64,000 nt of DNA from VRUE01 sp963727465 (GTDB lineage: Bacteria; Actinomycetota; Thermoleophilia; Solirubrobacterales; 70-9). Shown piece after piece: positions 53,363-62,162 of this stretch. The translations under genes were made by a program, and so were the position numbers. Numbering within the stretch: position 1 is the first letter of the stretch; each line of letters opens with the position of its first letter. The stretch is from contig CAVSGL010000003.1 of the NCBI GenBank assembly GCA_963727465.1, positions 310,001 to 374,000 of the forward strand. The letters are read 5' to 3'. The notes beneath the pieces were generated by a model that was not told the origin of the DNA, ran no database searches, and worked only from the letters and a program-made list of their open reading frames with translations.

Positions 53363-53626
53363 GTGGAGGGCTTCAACCTCTTTGGCGACCCCGACGAGTT
53401 CCGCGCCCGCATGGAGGAGCTCAGCGAGCAGATGCAGTCCTCCCAGCGTGTCGCCTGGGCCGACAACGCGATCAAGCTCGCGGTCGAGCTGACCGTCGCC
53501 TCGGTCCGCCAGATGGATCTCACCGGCTCCACCGACGAGCAGGCGATGCAGGCGCGCGACGCGATCCGCGTCCTCTTCCCCGAGGCCGTGACCCTGGTCC
53601 GCGAGGCCCGCGAAGGTTTGTCCTAG
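53363..53626 (+). CDS. Small helical protein
   Basis: An 87-residue, mostly helical protein (FRARMEELSEQMQSSQRVAW; ADNAIKLAVELTVASVRQMD) starting GTG 53363. It has no signal or motif. The end overlaps the stop of the convergent zinc-ribbon gene by four bases. Codon use is typical of the genome, supporting a real gene. Confidence 0.6.
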   Translation: MEGFNLFGDPDEFRARMEELSEQMQSSQRVAWADNAIKLAVELTVASVRQMDLTGSTDEQAMQARDAIRVLFPEAVTLVREAREGLS

Positions 53627-54252
53627 AGCAGCTCGAAGCGCAGCGAGACGGCGCCGCCGCGGCGCAGCACCGCGGCGATCAGCTCCAGCGGCACGGCGGC
53701 GATCAGCGCCGGGATCGCGACGACGACCGAGATCAACCCGTCGAGGCGGCGCTGCCAGGGCCGCTCGGCCGCAACGGGATCGCTGCGGCCCAGGGCGCCG
53801 AGGGCGACGTTGCGACCGAAGGTGAAGCCGTTGAGGATCGTCTGCCACATCGTCGCGATGCCCTTGCCCGGCGACCAGCGGACGGCGGTCACGACCTGGT
53901 CGCGGCGGGCGACGAGGCGGCGGACGGCCTCGGGCGTGAACAGGTAGCGCGTCCCCGCCGGCAGCCCGGCCCAGCCGGCGCCGCCGATCCAGGCGGCGAA
54001 GCCGGCGCGGTTGGCGATCGCGGCACTGCTGCCCTCGCCGAGCCGGTCGAGCTCGCGCAGCGCCGCCTCGGCGTCGCCAGGCGCTCCGACCACGCCCAGC
54101 CCGCAGCTCTCGCAGCGGCTGACCGGACCGTCGAGCCCCGGCCGCCGGTCGATCCAGCCGAAGAGCGGCTCGCCGCAGGCGGGGCAGGGGGGGTTGTCGG
54201 GCCCGGCGCCGGCCTCGAGCGGCACGACCGGGGTGCGCTTCGCGCTATCCAT
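53623..54252 (-). CDS. Zinc-ribbon protein with C-terminal hydrophobic region
   Basis: A 209-residue protein with CPACGEPLFGW and CESCGLGVVG, a four-Cys zinc ribbon at residues about 19-48, then a region like the end of a class I methyltransferase (YLFTPEAVRRLVARR) but with no SAM-binding motif, and a hydrophobic segment (ISVVVAIPALIAAVPLELIA). Possibly a degenerate methyltransferase. It is divergent from the CBS gene, with 19 bases between starts. Confidence 0.6.
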   Translation of the reverse strand: MDSAKRTPVVPLEAGAGPDNPPCPACGEPLFGWIDRRPGLDGPVSRCESCGLGVVGAPGDAEAALRELDRLGEGSSAAIANRAGFAAWIGGAGWAGLPAGTRYLFTPEAVRRLVARRDQVVTAVRWSPGKGIATMWQTILNGFTFGRNVALGALGRSDPVAAERPWQRRLDGLISVVVAIPALIAAVPLELIAAVLRRGGAVSLRFELL

Positions 54253-54271
54253 GCGCGGTAGCGTACGGGGA

Positions 54272-54718
54272 GTGAAGCTGCGCGAGATCATGACCGCCGG
54301 GGTCGTCACCGCGACGCCGGCCTCGAGCGCGATCTCGGTCGCCCGCCAGATGCGCGACAACCGCGTCGGCTCGGTCGTGATCGTCGATCCCGGGGGTTCG
54401 CCGGTGGCGATGGTGACCGACCGCGATCTCGCCGTGCGCATCTTCGCCGACGGCGTCGATCCCGAGGCCGCGGTCGGCGACCATTCCTCGCGCCCGCTGA
54501 TCTGCGGCGAGCCGGAGATGGAGCTCGACGAGGCGGCGGCGCTGATGGTCCAGCACCGGGTCAGGCGGCTGCCGGTCCTCGACGGCGATAGCCTCGCGGG
54601 CATCGTCACTCTCGATGACATCGCGGTGCGGACCGGCAACCTCGAGCTGGCGCAGAGGATGACCGCCGAGGTGATCGAGGGCGCCCTGCCGCAGTTCTAC
54701 TTCCACGAGCGGGGCTGA
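54272..54718 (+). CDS. Two-CBS-domain protein
   Basis: The 148-residue protein has two CBS domains: MTAGVVTATPASSAISVARQ with VGSVVIVDPGG and VTDRDLAVRI, then MELDEAAALMVQHRVRRLPV and GIVTLDDIAVR. Such proteins bind adenine nucleotides and sense energy or redox state. GTG 54272 is the start. It probably forms an operon with the membrane protein and ABC genes downstream. Confidence 0.88.
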   Translation: MKLREIMTAGVVTATPASSAISVARQMRDNRVGSVVIVDPGGSPVAMVTDRDLAVRIFADGVDPEAAVGDHSSRPLICGEPEMELDEAAALMVQHRVRRLPVLDGDSLAGIVTLDDIAVRTGNLELAQRMTAEVIEGALPQFYFHERG

Positions 54719-54728
54719 GCGAGCCCCG

Positions 54729-55529
54729 ATGCCCGACAGGACGTCGATTTTGGCCTGGGAGCAGCGCTGGGCGCGGCCGGCGGCGTTCGCCAGCTTCGGC
54801 GCGATCCTCTTCATCGTCGCCGCGATCCTGGTCGCCTCGCAGGGGGTCGGCCACGGCAGCGGCGATTCCGAGCTGCTGCGCAACGTCGATGCCCACCGCA
54901 GCGCCCAGCTGATCTCCAGCATCCTCCAGGCGGTCGGCGTCGGCCTGCTCGCGGCGCCGCTCTACTACCTCTTCCGCGCCGCCAAGGCGCGCAGCGAGAA
55001 GATGCGCGGCCAGCTCGTCGGCGTCGTCATCGCCGCGCCGCTGTTCCTCGCCGTGCTGGCGATCCTCAGCGGCGTCTCGACCCTGCACGCCGCCTCGGAC
55101 TTCGTCTCCAGCGAAGTGCCGCGGCTGACGGCGAAAGGCGTCTCGCTGGGCAGCGATCGGGCCAACGAAGTCGCCAGCGACACGATCACCGAAGCACCGC
55201 TGCGGCCGCTCGCCGCCGGCTTCGGCCTCGGCGGGCAGATCGGCTTCCTGGTCGCGATGGTCTACACGGCGCTGTACGCGATGCGCACCGGCCTCCTGAC
55301 CCGCTTCTGGGGCTCGCTCGGGATGGCGCTCGGCGCCGTCTCCTTCATCTTCTTCCAGTTCACGCTGCTCTGGTTCGTCTACCTCGGGCTGCTGCTCGCC
55401 GGCTGGGTGCCGGGGGGCAAACCGCCGGCCTGGGAGAGCGGCGAGGCGGAGCCCTGGCCGACGCCGGGAGAGCGCGTCGCCGGCGCGGATGAGATCGCCG
55501 GCAAGGATGAGGCCGAATCTGACGAGTGA
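54729..55529 (+). CDS. Membrane protein of unknown function
   Basis: The 266-residue protein has about five TM segments (FASFGAILFIVAAILVASQG; LVGVVIAAPLFLAVLAILSG; GQIGFLVAMVYTALYAM; FFQFTLLWFVYLGLLLAG) and an acidic cytoplasmic tail. Its 3-prime end overlaps the ABC ATPase start by 23 bases, suggesting cotranscription. No family is recognised. Confidence 0.7.
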   Translation: MPDRTSILAWEQRWARPAAFASFGAILFIVAAILVASQGVGHGSGDSELLRNVDAHRSAQLISSILQAVGVGLLAAPLYYLFRAAKARSEKMRGQLVGVVIAAPLFLAVLAILSGVSTLHAASDFVSSEVPRLTAKGVSLGSDRANEVASDTITEAPLRPLAAGFGLGGQIGFLVAMVYTALYAMRTGLLTRFWGSLGMALGAVSFIFFQFTLLWFVYLGLLLAGWVPGGKPPAWESGEAEPWPTPGERVAGADEIAGKDEAESDE

Positions 55530-56229
55530 CCCGGTCGTGCGCCTTCGCGGGGTCCGCAAGACCTACGGCGAGGGCGAGGTCGCCGTTCATGCCCTGCGCG
55601 GCGTCGACCTCGAGATCTGGCCCGAGGAGTTCGTCGTCCTGCTCGGCCCGAGCGGCTCGGGCAAGACGACGCTGCTCAACCTGATCGGCGGGATCGAGCC
55701 CGCCAGCGCGGGCGAGATCGAGGTCGCCGGCAGCGACGTGACCGAGCTCGACGAGGAAGGCAGGACGCGGTTTCGCCGCGAGACGGTCGGCTTCATCTTC
55801 CAGTTCTTCAACCTGATCCCGACCCTGACCGCGCTCGAGAACGTCGAGCTCGTCGCCGAGCTGGGCGACGGCGCCAAACGCGCCCCGGAGATGCTCTCGC
55901 GGGTCGGCCTCGGCGACCGCACCGACCACTTCCCGGCGCAGCTCTCGGGCGGCGAGCAGCAGCGCGTCGCCGTCGCCCGCGCGCTGGCCGGCGGGCCGCG
56001 CGTCCTGCTCGGGGACGAGCCGACCGGGGCGCTCGACCTGGAGACCGGGCGCACGGTGCTCGCCCAGCTGCACGAGCTCAGCCACCAGCTGCACCAGACC
56101 GTGCTGGTGGTCACCCACAACGCCGCGATCGGCCGCATGGCCGACCGCGTGCTGCGCATGCGCGACGGCCGCATCGTCGGCGACGAGCGCAACGAGTCGC
56201 CGGCCCCGGCCGAGCAGCTCGAGTGGTGA
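55507..56229 (+). CDS. ABC transporter ATPase (MacB/LolD type)
   Basis: The 240-residue ATPase has Walker A GPSGSGKTT, Q-loop FIFQFFNLIPTLTALENVEL, signature LSGGEQQRVAVARAL, Walker B RVLLGDEPTG and the H-loop TH. The FQ-x-FNL-x-P pattern belongs to the LolD/MacB/FtsE group, which powers mechanotransmission rather than import. It overlaps the permease gene. Confidence 0.93.
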   Translation: MRPNLTSDPVVRLRGVRKTYGEGEVAVHALRGVDLEIWPEEFVVLLGPSGSGKTTLLNLIGGIEPASAGEIEVAGSDVTELDEEGRTRFRRETVGFIFQFFNLIPTLTALENVELVAELGDGAKRAPEMLSRVGLGDRTDHFPAQLSGGEQQRVAVARALAGGPRVLLGDEPTGALDLETGRTVLAQLHELSHQLHQTVLVVTHNAAIGRMADRVLRMRDGRIVGDERNESPAPAEQLEW

Positions 56230-58607
56230 GGCAGGCCGTGGGCTCGAGGACGCTGCGGACGAAGGCGCGCCGCGACATGCGGCGCCAGCGCGCCTCCTTC
56301 CTGGCGATCGCGGTGACGATCTTCCTCGGCGTCGCCCTCTTCGGCGCCAGCTACGACGCCTACCGCAACCTCGACTCGTCCTACCAGCGCTCCTTCGCCG
56401 AGTACCGCTTCGCCAACCTGACCGTGACCGGGGGCGACAGCGGTCGCATCGCCGCGGAAGCGCGCCGGGGGGCCGGGGTCGAAGCGGTGCAGACCCGCGT
56501 GCAGGCCGACCTGCCGCTGCACGTCGGCCGCGACAAGTTCCTCGGCCGGGTCGTCGGGCTGCCGGCGGGGAGCCAGCCGGCGGTCGACCGGGTCGAGGTC
56601 GAAACCGGCTCCCACCTCGAGCCGGGCGAGCCGGACGGCGTCCTTGTCGAGAAGCACATGGCCGACGCCTTCAACCTCGGCGTCGGCGACACGGTCACCG
56701 CGGTCGGCGCGACCGGACCGGCGCCCCTGCGGATCGTCGGGGTCGCCTCCTCGCCGGAGTACTTCTGGCCGGCGCGCAGCCGCCAGGACATCCTGCCGGC
56801 GCCGAAGGACTTCGGCGTGCTCTTCGCGCCCGAGCCGTTGGCCCGGTCGCTCGCCGGGACCTCCGGGCCCAACCAGGTGGGGATCTACTACGCGGGCGGC
56901 AACGACGACCCGGCGCTGACCGCGAAGCTGAGCCGCCGCGCGAGCGCGCTCGGCGCCGCCGACGTCCTGACTCGCGCCGACCAGCCCTCCAACAGCGCCC
57001 TACAGCAGGACGTGAAGAGCTTCCGCGAGCTGGCGATCCTCTTCCCGCTGCTCTTCCTCACCGCGGCCGCGCTCGCGACCGGTGTGCTGATGCGGCGCCT
57101 GGTCACCGCGCAGCGGCCGACGATCGGCATGCTGCGCGCCTGCGGGCGCTCCCGTCGCGAAGTTGTCGCGCACTACCTCACCTTCGGCGTCGTCGCCGGC
57201 CTCGCCGGCGGGGTGCTCGGCGCCGCCGCCGGGATCGGCCTCGCCGGCGCGGCGACGAACGCCTATACGAGCGAGCTTTCGATCCCGATCACGCTGACCT
57301 CGATCTCGCCGCTGACGGCGCTGATCGGAGTCGTCTTCGGCCTGCTCACCGGAGCGCTCGCCGCGGCGCTGCCGGCCTTCGCCGCGGCGCGGGTGCCGCC
57401 GGCGGAGGCGATGCGGCGCTTCGCCCCGGCGCGCACCGGCGGCCTCAGCCTCGCCGAGCGCCTGCTGCCGCCCCTGCGGCGGCTGCCGGTGCGCTGGCGG
57501 ATGACGATCCGCGCGGTCGGCCGCAACCCGCGCCGCTCGCTCTCGACGATCTTCGGCGTCGTCCTCGCCCTCACCCTGATCCTCGTCTCCTGGGGCATGA
57601 TCGACACCACCCAGATCCTCGTCGACCGCCAGTACAACGAGATCGACCGCCAGGACGCCGAGCTCTACTTCCGCGGCGCCCTCGACCCCACCGACATGCG
57701 GCGGGTGCGCGACACGCCGGGCGTGGCGGAAGCCGAAGCGGGGGTGGACGTGCCGGTGACCCTGCGGGCAGACGGGGAGAGCTACCAGACGGCGCTGAAG
57801 GGCTTCAATCGCGACACGAGCATGCACGGCTTCCGGCTCGAGGGCGGCGGCACGACGACGCTGCCCGCGGAAGGGCTGCTGGCGGGCGAGGCGCTGGGCT
57901 CGAAGCTCGGCGTATCGGTCGGTGACGAGATCGAGGTGGCGGCGCCGGGGACCGGCGCCTCGGCGAGCGCGCCGCTGAAGGGCTTCCTCGAAGAGCCGCT
58001 GGGCACCTACGTCTACGCGCCGCTCGGCCAGATCCGGCGGCTGGCCGGGCCGCGGGCCGGCCTCGGCAACGTCGCCTACGTCCGCTACGCGCCCGGCGCC
58101 GACCGCGAAGCGATGCGGCGGCGGCTCAGCGGGCTGCCCGGCGTCGTCGCCTTCGGCGACTCCAACGCCCTGCTCGACACGGTCAACGAATACCTCGGCC
58201 TCTTCTACGCCTTCGTCGGGATCATGCTGATCTTCGGCGCCGCGATGGCCTTCGCGCTGCTCTACAACTCGATCCAGGCCAACCTCGCCGAACGGGCGGT
58301 CGAGGTCGCGACCCTGCGCGCCGCCGGCATCCGCTTTCGCAGCCTCTCGCGGATGATCACCGCCGAGAACTTCCTCGTCACGGCGATCGGGATCGTCCCC
58401 GGGCTGATCGTCGGGGTCGAGGTCTCGCGCCTCTTCCTCGCCTCGTTCGGCAGCGACGCCTTCAGCTTCGATCTACAGATCAGGGCGACGACCCTGGTCT
58501 TCTCCGCCCTTGCGATCCTCGCGGTCTCGCTGCTATCCGAGCGCCCGGGCCTGCGGGCGGTCAAACGACTGGACATCGCCGAGGTGGTTCGGGAGAGAGC
58601 GGCCTGA
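56223..58607 (+). CDS. ABC transporter permease with two FtsX-like units
   Basis: The 794-residue protein has an N-terminal TM helix, a large extracytoplasmic (MacB_PCD-like) domain, three TM helices forming an FtsX core (residues about 270-400), then a second TM, another periplasmic region and a second FtsX core at the C-terminus. This 4+4 helix design is typical of actinobacterial MacB-like exporters or lipoprotein/peptide extruders. Adjacent GTG codons at 56223 and 56226 are both possible starts. The substrate is unknown. Confidence 0.9.
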   Translation: MVRQAVGSRTLRTKARRDMRRQRASFLAIAVTIFLGVALFGASYDAYRNLDSSYQRSFAEYRFANLTVTGGDSGRIAAEARRGAGVEAVQTRVQADLPLHVGRDKFLGRVVGLPAGSQPAVDRVEVETGSHLEPGEPDGVLVEKHMADAFNLGVGDTVTAVGATGPAPLRIVGVASSPEYFWPARSRQDILPAPKDFGVLFAPEPLARSLAGTSGPNQVGIYYAGGNDDPALTAKLSRRASALGAADVLTRADQPSNSALQQDVKSFRELAILFPLLFLTAAALATGVLMRRLVTAQRPTIGMLRACGRSRREVVAHYLTFGVVAGLAGGVLGAAAGIGLAGAATNAYTSELSIPITLTSISPLTALIGVVFGLLTGALAAALPAFAAARVPPAEAMRRFAPARTGGLSLAERLLPPLRRLPVRWRMTIRAVGRNPRRSLSTIFGVVLALTLILVSWGMIDTTQILVDRQYNEIDRQDAELYFRGALDPTDMRRVRDTPGVAEAEAGVDVPVTLRADGESYQTALKGFNRDTSMHGFRLEGGGTTTLPAEGLLAGEALGSKLGVSVGDEIEVAAPGTGASASAPLKGFLEEPLGTYVYAPLGQIRRLAGPRAGLGNVAYVRYAPGADREAMRRRLSGLPGVVAFGDSNALLDTVNEYLGLFYAFVGIMLIFGAAMAFALLYNSIQANLAERAVEVATLRAAGIRFRSLSRMITAENFLVTAIGIVPGLIVGVEVSRLFLASFGSDAFSFDLQIRATTLVFSALAILAVSLLSERPGLRAVKRLDIAEVVRERAA

Positions 58608-58628
58608 AGCGGCCCTGGCCCGGAACCG

Positions 58629-59549
58629 TCAGGTAAGACTTGTTGGGCGCAGCGGATTCGCCTCGTCGGCGATCGTCTTGCGGTACTGGCGCCAGCCGTG
58701 GAAGTTGCCGCACCACTCGTCGCCCGCCGGCTGCGCCGGGTGCTCGAGCGGCGACATGTGGCCGCCTTCGAGCAGGCGGTCGTACAGGCCGATGTCGGCG
58801 GCGAGGTCGCGTTCGCCGGCGTGGGTGAGGTAGCTGACCCGCGCGCAGCGGCCGGCCGAGACCTTGATCAGGTCCTCGAGCGAGTCGATCTGCTCGCGGT
58901 CCTCGGGGCGGACGAGCGGCAGGTGCCACTCGTCGTCGCCGAGCTCAGCCGGCGCCGAGTCCTCGCGCGCCGCCCGCATCGCGGTGGCGATGCGGCGGAT
59001 CTCCGGCTGGGCGTCGCCGTGGCAGCGCAGGTTGAAGAAGTTCTCCCACTCGGTCGCGGTGACGATCACCGTGTGCCACATGAACGGCTCCAGCAGGCGG
59101 TTGGCGACCTGCTTGTGGACGTTGAGCCACTCGCCCGGCCGCTGCTCGCCCTTGTAGATCTGCTCGATCCGGACGAGCACGTCGGGCAGGTCTTCGCCGG
59201 CGGCGACCTCGCTCGGCCCGGCGACCAGGGCGAGCACGCGGCGCACCGCGTCGTCGCGGGCGGCGAGCCACTCGCGCTCGGCTTGCAGCCGCTGCTCGCC
59301 GCCGAGCGGCGCCCCGGCCTGCATGCCCGGCTGGTTGGAGCCGAACTCGATCGGCACGTAGGGGTCCTCGAGCACGCGGCGCAGCTGCTTAAAGATCGGG
59401 ATCGCCCGCGAGCTGGCCGAGTTGCGCGAGAAGACCCGGTGCGTGTTGAACTCGGCGAGGACGAAGCGCGGGAAGGTCGCCTCCAGCGTGGTCAGCCGGA
59501 AGCCCTCCGGCGAGACCGAGTCGGCGAGGACTTTGGCATCGAATCCCAT
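58629..59549 (-). CDS. Flavin-dependent thymidylate synthase (ThyX-like)
   Basis: The 306-residue protein has THRVFSRNSASSRAIP, a variant of the ThyX RHR-x7-S signature, plus FMWHTVIVTATEWENFFNLR and HPAQPAGDEWCGNFHGWRQY. ThyX makes dTMP from dUMP with FAD and methylene-tetrahydrofolate. It is longer than classical ThyX (about 230) and belongs to the longer subgroup in which THR replaces RHR. The ABC permease converges on it. Confidence 0.83.
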   Translation of the reverse strand: MGFDAKVLADSVSPEGFRLTTLEATFPRFVLAEFNTHRVFSRNSASSRAIPIFKQLRRVLEDPYVPIEFGSNQPGMQAGAPLGGEQRLQAEREWLAARDDAVRRVLALVAGPSEVAAGEDLPDVLVRIEQIYKGEQRPGEWLNVHKQVANRLLEPFMWHTVIVTATEWENFFNLRCHGDAQPEIRRIATAMRAAREDSAPAELGDDEWHLPLVRPEDREQIDSLEDLIKVSAGRCARVSYLTHAGERDLAADIGLYDRLLEGGHMSPLEHPAQPAGDEWCGNFHGWRQYRKTIADEANPLRPTSLT

Positions 59550-59606
59550 CGCTCGCTCAATCTCCCACCTGCCCGACGGAACGGCCCGCCGGAAAATCCG
59601 GAAGCA

Positions 59607-59623
59607 GTGCGAATTCTTCGCAC
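59607..59623. promoter_or_regulatory. Dyad symmetry upstream of thyX-like gene
   Basis: GTGCGAA-TTC-TTCGCAC, a perfect 7-bp-arm palindrome, lies 58 bases upstream of the ThyX-like start in a gap otherwise without recognisable features, apart from the direct repeat TCTCATGGTC just ahead of the antitoxin start. A regulator-binding site is possible. Confidence 0.3.
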
Positions 59624-59756
59624 CCGAAGTCAAAAAGTTGACGCACAGCTGCTTGACCCGCCGCACCGCGAGCTGTACGTCTGCCCGAAAGCCGGCTGCG
59701 GAACGTCGGCGCGAGGCGGGGGGAAAGCATGAAAAACAAGGTATCGGGGCGGTCTC

Positions 59757-60026
59757 ATGGTCTACTCTCATGGTCATGAAGCGGCTCAGGATTTCCGCTG
59801 GAGGACAGGTGTGCCCGCCGCCGTGCGCAACCGCTGGAAGACGAAGGTGGTCGTCGCCGACGATCGCGGCGACCACCTGATTCTGCGCCCCGCCTCTACC
59901 GAGGATCCGATCGAGGCGGCCCGCGGGGCATTCAAGGACTACCCCGGGCCGTCCACCGACGAGATGCGCCGCCAGTTCCGGGAAGAGGAGCGGTTGGCGG
60001 AAGAACGCAAGTACGGCCCGGATTGA
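59757..60026 (+). CDS. AbrB-type antitoxin (VapB-like), start region out of frame
   Basis: The open frame gives 89 residues; from GVPAAVRNRWKTKVVVADDR onward it matches AbrB/SpoVT antitoxins, ending in an acidic toxin-binding tail. The usual start of the fold, MKRLRISAGGQV, is encoded from ATG 59776 in another frame, and about four bases (the S-V codons before PAAV) seem missing near 59812. So the antitoxin may have lost its DNA-binding hairpin, or the frame from 59757 is used instead. The stop overlaps the TTG of the PIN toxin. Confidence 0.6.
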   Translation: MVYSHGHEAAQDFRWRTGVPAAVRNRWKTKVVVADDRGDHLILRPASTEDPIEAARGAFKDYPGPSTDEMRRQFREEERLAEERKYGPD

Positions 60027-60460
60027 CCCTGCTCGACGCCAGCACTCTGCTTGCGTTTCTCTGGGGGGAGTCGGGAGACGGAGAGGTCGCCGCACTGCTT
60101 CAAGGTGGGGAATGCGCGACGGCGGCGCCCTGCCTCTCGGAGGTGGTGGACAGGCTCATTCGCCGGACGGGAGTGCGGCCGGAGGACGTAGTCGATCGAC
60201 TGGATCCCCTGATAGACGCGTCACTTGGCATTTTCCCGACCGAAAATCGAGTTGCCTGGGAAGCAGGAGAGCTTCGGGCTCGCTACTACAAGAGGAACAG
60301 CTGCGACCTGTCGATGGCTGACTGCACCATGCTTGCGGTGGCCGGTCCAGACGACAAGCTGGCAACCTCGGACGGCGCGTTGGCCACGATCGCGCATGAG
60401 CTCGGCGTCGGCGTGATCGCCCTGCCGGACAGCAGTGGTATTCGGCCGGACGTGGGTTAG
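60023..60460 (+). CDS. PIN-domain toxin (VapC-like)
   Basis: The 145-residue protein has the PIN acidic set: Asp in MTLLDASTLLAFL, Glu in PCLSEVVDRLIRR, Asp in CDLSMADCTMLAVA and ATSDGALA. TTG 60023 overlaps the antitoxin stop (TTGA). Its stop overlaps that of the convergent VOC gene by two bases. Confidence 0.85.
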   Translation: MTLLDASTLLAFLWGESGDGEVAALLQGGECATAAPCLSEVVDRLIRRTGVRPEDVVDRLDPLIDASLGIFPTENRVAWEAGELRARYYKRNSCDLSMADCTMLAVAGPDDKLATSDGALATIAHELGVGVIALPDSSGIRPDVG

Positions 60461-60824
60461 ACGCTGGTCCCCACGGGTGGCGCGGCCATCAGCTCGACCA
60501 CGTGCTTGCCGGGCGCGGTCGCCTTCGCTCGCGGCGCGCCCCAGTGCTCGCGGCCCGGCTGCACCTCGAAGCCGGCCTCGCGCAGGCGCTCGACCGCGCT
60601 TCGAAGTTCTCGACCACGACCGCGGCGTGGCCGTGCGGCGGGACGACCGGCGATTCGTTGCGTTCGAGGTGGATCTGAGTGCCGCCGCGTTCCATCCAGA
60701 CGAAGGTCTCGGCGAGCGCCGCCGGCGGCTCGACCCGCTCGAAGCCGAGCAGCTGCCAGAACTCGACCGAGCGCTCGATCTCGCCCGGCGGCACCTCGAG
60801 CGTGACGTGCTGGAGCCCCGTCAC
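60457..60824 (-). pseudogene. VOC/glyoxalase-fold protein with one-base frameshift
   Basis: Read from ATG 60824 the sequence is a VOC-superfamily protein (LQHVTLEVPPGEIERSVEFW, GGTQIHLERNESPVVPPHGH) up to VVVENFEA, then leaves frame. One extra base near 60593-60600 would continue AVERLREAGFEVQPGREHWG to the stop, giving 122 residues. Metal ligands typical of the fold (His, Glu) are visible in both halves. The intact remainder suggests a recent mutation or assembly error. Confidence 0.7.
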
Positions 60825-61129
60825 AGCGCAGCTCGGACGGCGTCGAGGGCCTCCTCCCGTGCCCGCGCCAACGCAGGGCGGCCGTCGGCGAACTCGAGCG
60901 CCCGCAGGGCGTGCAGCGCCGGCGTGCGGAGCGTCTCGTGCTCGACTCCAAGCGAGCCGATGGTCGCAATGGCGGCGGCCTGAGTCGCCTCGCCCACCTC
61001 GACGGGGCCGCGACCGTTCGCCGTCTGCATCAGTTCGGTGAACAGCTGCGACAGCCTCACGTCCCGTTCGACCCGCTGCGCCTCCGATTTGAGCTTGTGC
61101 TCACGCGCCGCCATGCGTCCCGCGAGCAA
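60821..61129 (-). CDS. Small coiled-coil-like protein
   Basis: A 102-residue, helical protein (REHKLKSEAQRVERDVRLSQ; LFTELMQTANGRGPVEVGEA) from TTG 61129. Upstream in frame the sequence GALAGGAAALSAAIGGLLAG would add a TM helix but has no standard start before a stop, so the N-terminus may be longer. It overlaps the VOC gene start (ATGA). Confidence 0.5.
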   Translation of the reverse strand: MLAGRMAAREHKLKSEAQRVERDVRLSQLFTELMQTANGRGPVEVGEATQAAAIATIGSLGVEHETLRTPALHALRALEFADGRPALARAREEALDAVRAAL

Positions 61130-61242
61130 GCCCCCGATTGCCGCCGAGAGCGCCGCTGCACCGCCGGCCAGCGCCCCAACTTCGCCTGCGGAAATGCTTC
61201 CATTCTCTTATTGCGGCACCTTCCCGTGGCCGCGGTGTGTGC

Positions 61243-62142
61243 TCAGAAGAGCAGCGAGACCAGCGAGGCGGCGACGACGAGGGCGGTCGACCAGGTGACG
61301 GCCTCGGCGGTTATCTCCATGTCGAGGCCGTAGGCGTGGGCGACGACGAGCGAGTTGACGCCGGAGGGCATCGCGGCGAGCAGGCGGTAGGCGCCGGGCA
61401 GGTCGATCAGCGGGGCGGCGAGCAGAGTCAGCAGCGCCGGCACGAGCAGCAGGCGCGAGCCGAGCGCGACCAGCACCGGCTTGGTCAGCGGCGGCGGCAT
61501 CGGCAGGTCGCCGTGCTCGGCGTTCTCGGCCAGGGTCGCGCCGACGGCGAAGAAGCCGAGCGGCAGGATCGCGACGATCAGCGCCTGCGAGGCGTCGACG
61601 AGGACGTGCGGCGCGAGCGCGTCGGGCGCCAGCAGGCCGGCGATCGCGGCGTAGAGCGGCGGGTTGCGGGTGAAGAAGGCGCGCAGCCGCTCGCGCGGGC
61701 CTTCGCCCGCCTTCGTCCCCAGCGCCGCGCCGACCGCGAAGGCGCCGAGCAGCAGCGAGGGGCCGGTGACGAGCACGTCGTAGAGCACCGCGTCGGAGAG
61801 CTGCCTGTGGCCGAGCAGCGCCACGGTCAGCGGATAGCCGAGGTAGCCGGTGTTGACGCTGAGCACCGTGCAGACGACGGCGCCGGTGCGCGGCCGCGAG
61901 AGCCCCAGCACGCGGCTCGCCAGCAGGTATGCCGCGAACGCGCCGAGCGCCGAGGCGAGCAGCCCCAGCAGCAGGCCGACGCCGTGCCCGAGGTCGAGGT
62001 GGGTCGAGGCGATGTTGAAGAAGATCACCGGCGGCAGCAGCACGTAGAGCATCAGCGTCAGCGAGCGCCGCGCCGCCCGCGCCGCCGCCCGCGGCCGCCG
62101 CCGCTCGGCCACGACCCCGACCGAGACGGAGGCGGCGATCAC
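61243..62142 (-). CDS. AEC-family (auxin-efflux-carrier-like) transporter
   Basis: About 299 residues with ten TM segments and the family pattern (LYVLLPPVIFFNIAST; NTGYLGYPLTVALLG; TRNPPLYAAIAGLL; AAMPSGVNSLVVAHAYGLD). AEC proteins export small organic anions or malate. The start is uncertain: GTG 62142 is the first standard codon, while homology could extend slightly into the nuoN end. It follows nuoN on the same strand. Confidence 0.78.
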   Translation of the reverse strand: MIAASVSVGVVAERRRPRAAARAARRSLTLMLYVLLPPVIFFNIASTHLDLGHGVGLLLGLLASALGAFAAYLLASRVLGLSRPRTGAVVCTVLSVNTGYLGYPLTVALLGHRQLSDAVLYDVLVTGPSLLLGAFAVGAALGTKAGEGPRERLRAFFTRNPPLYAAIAGLLAPDALAPHVLVDASQALIVAILPLGFFAVGATLAENAEHGDLPMPPPLTKPVLVALGSRLLLVPALLTLLAAPLIDLPGAYRLLAAMPSGVNSLVVAHAYGLDMEITAEAVTWSTALVVAASLVSLLF

Positions 62143-62162
62143 CGCGGTTATCAGCAGGACGG

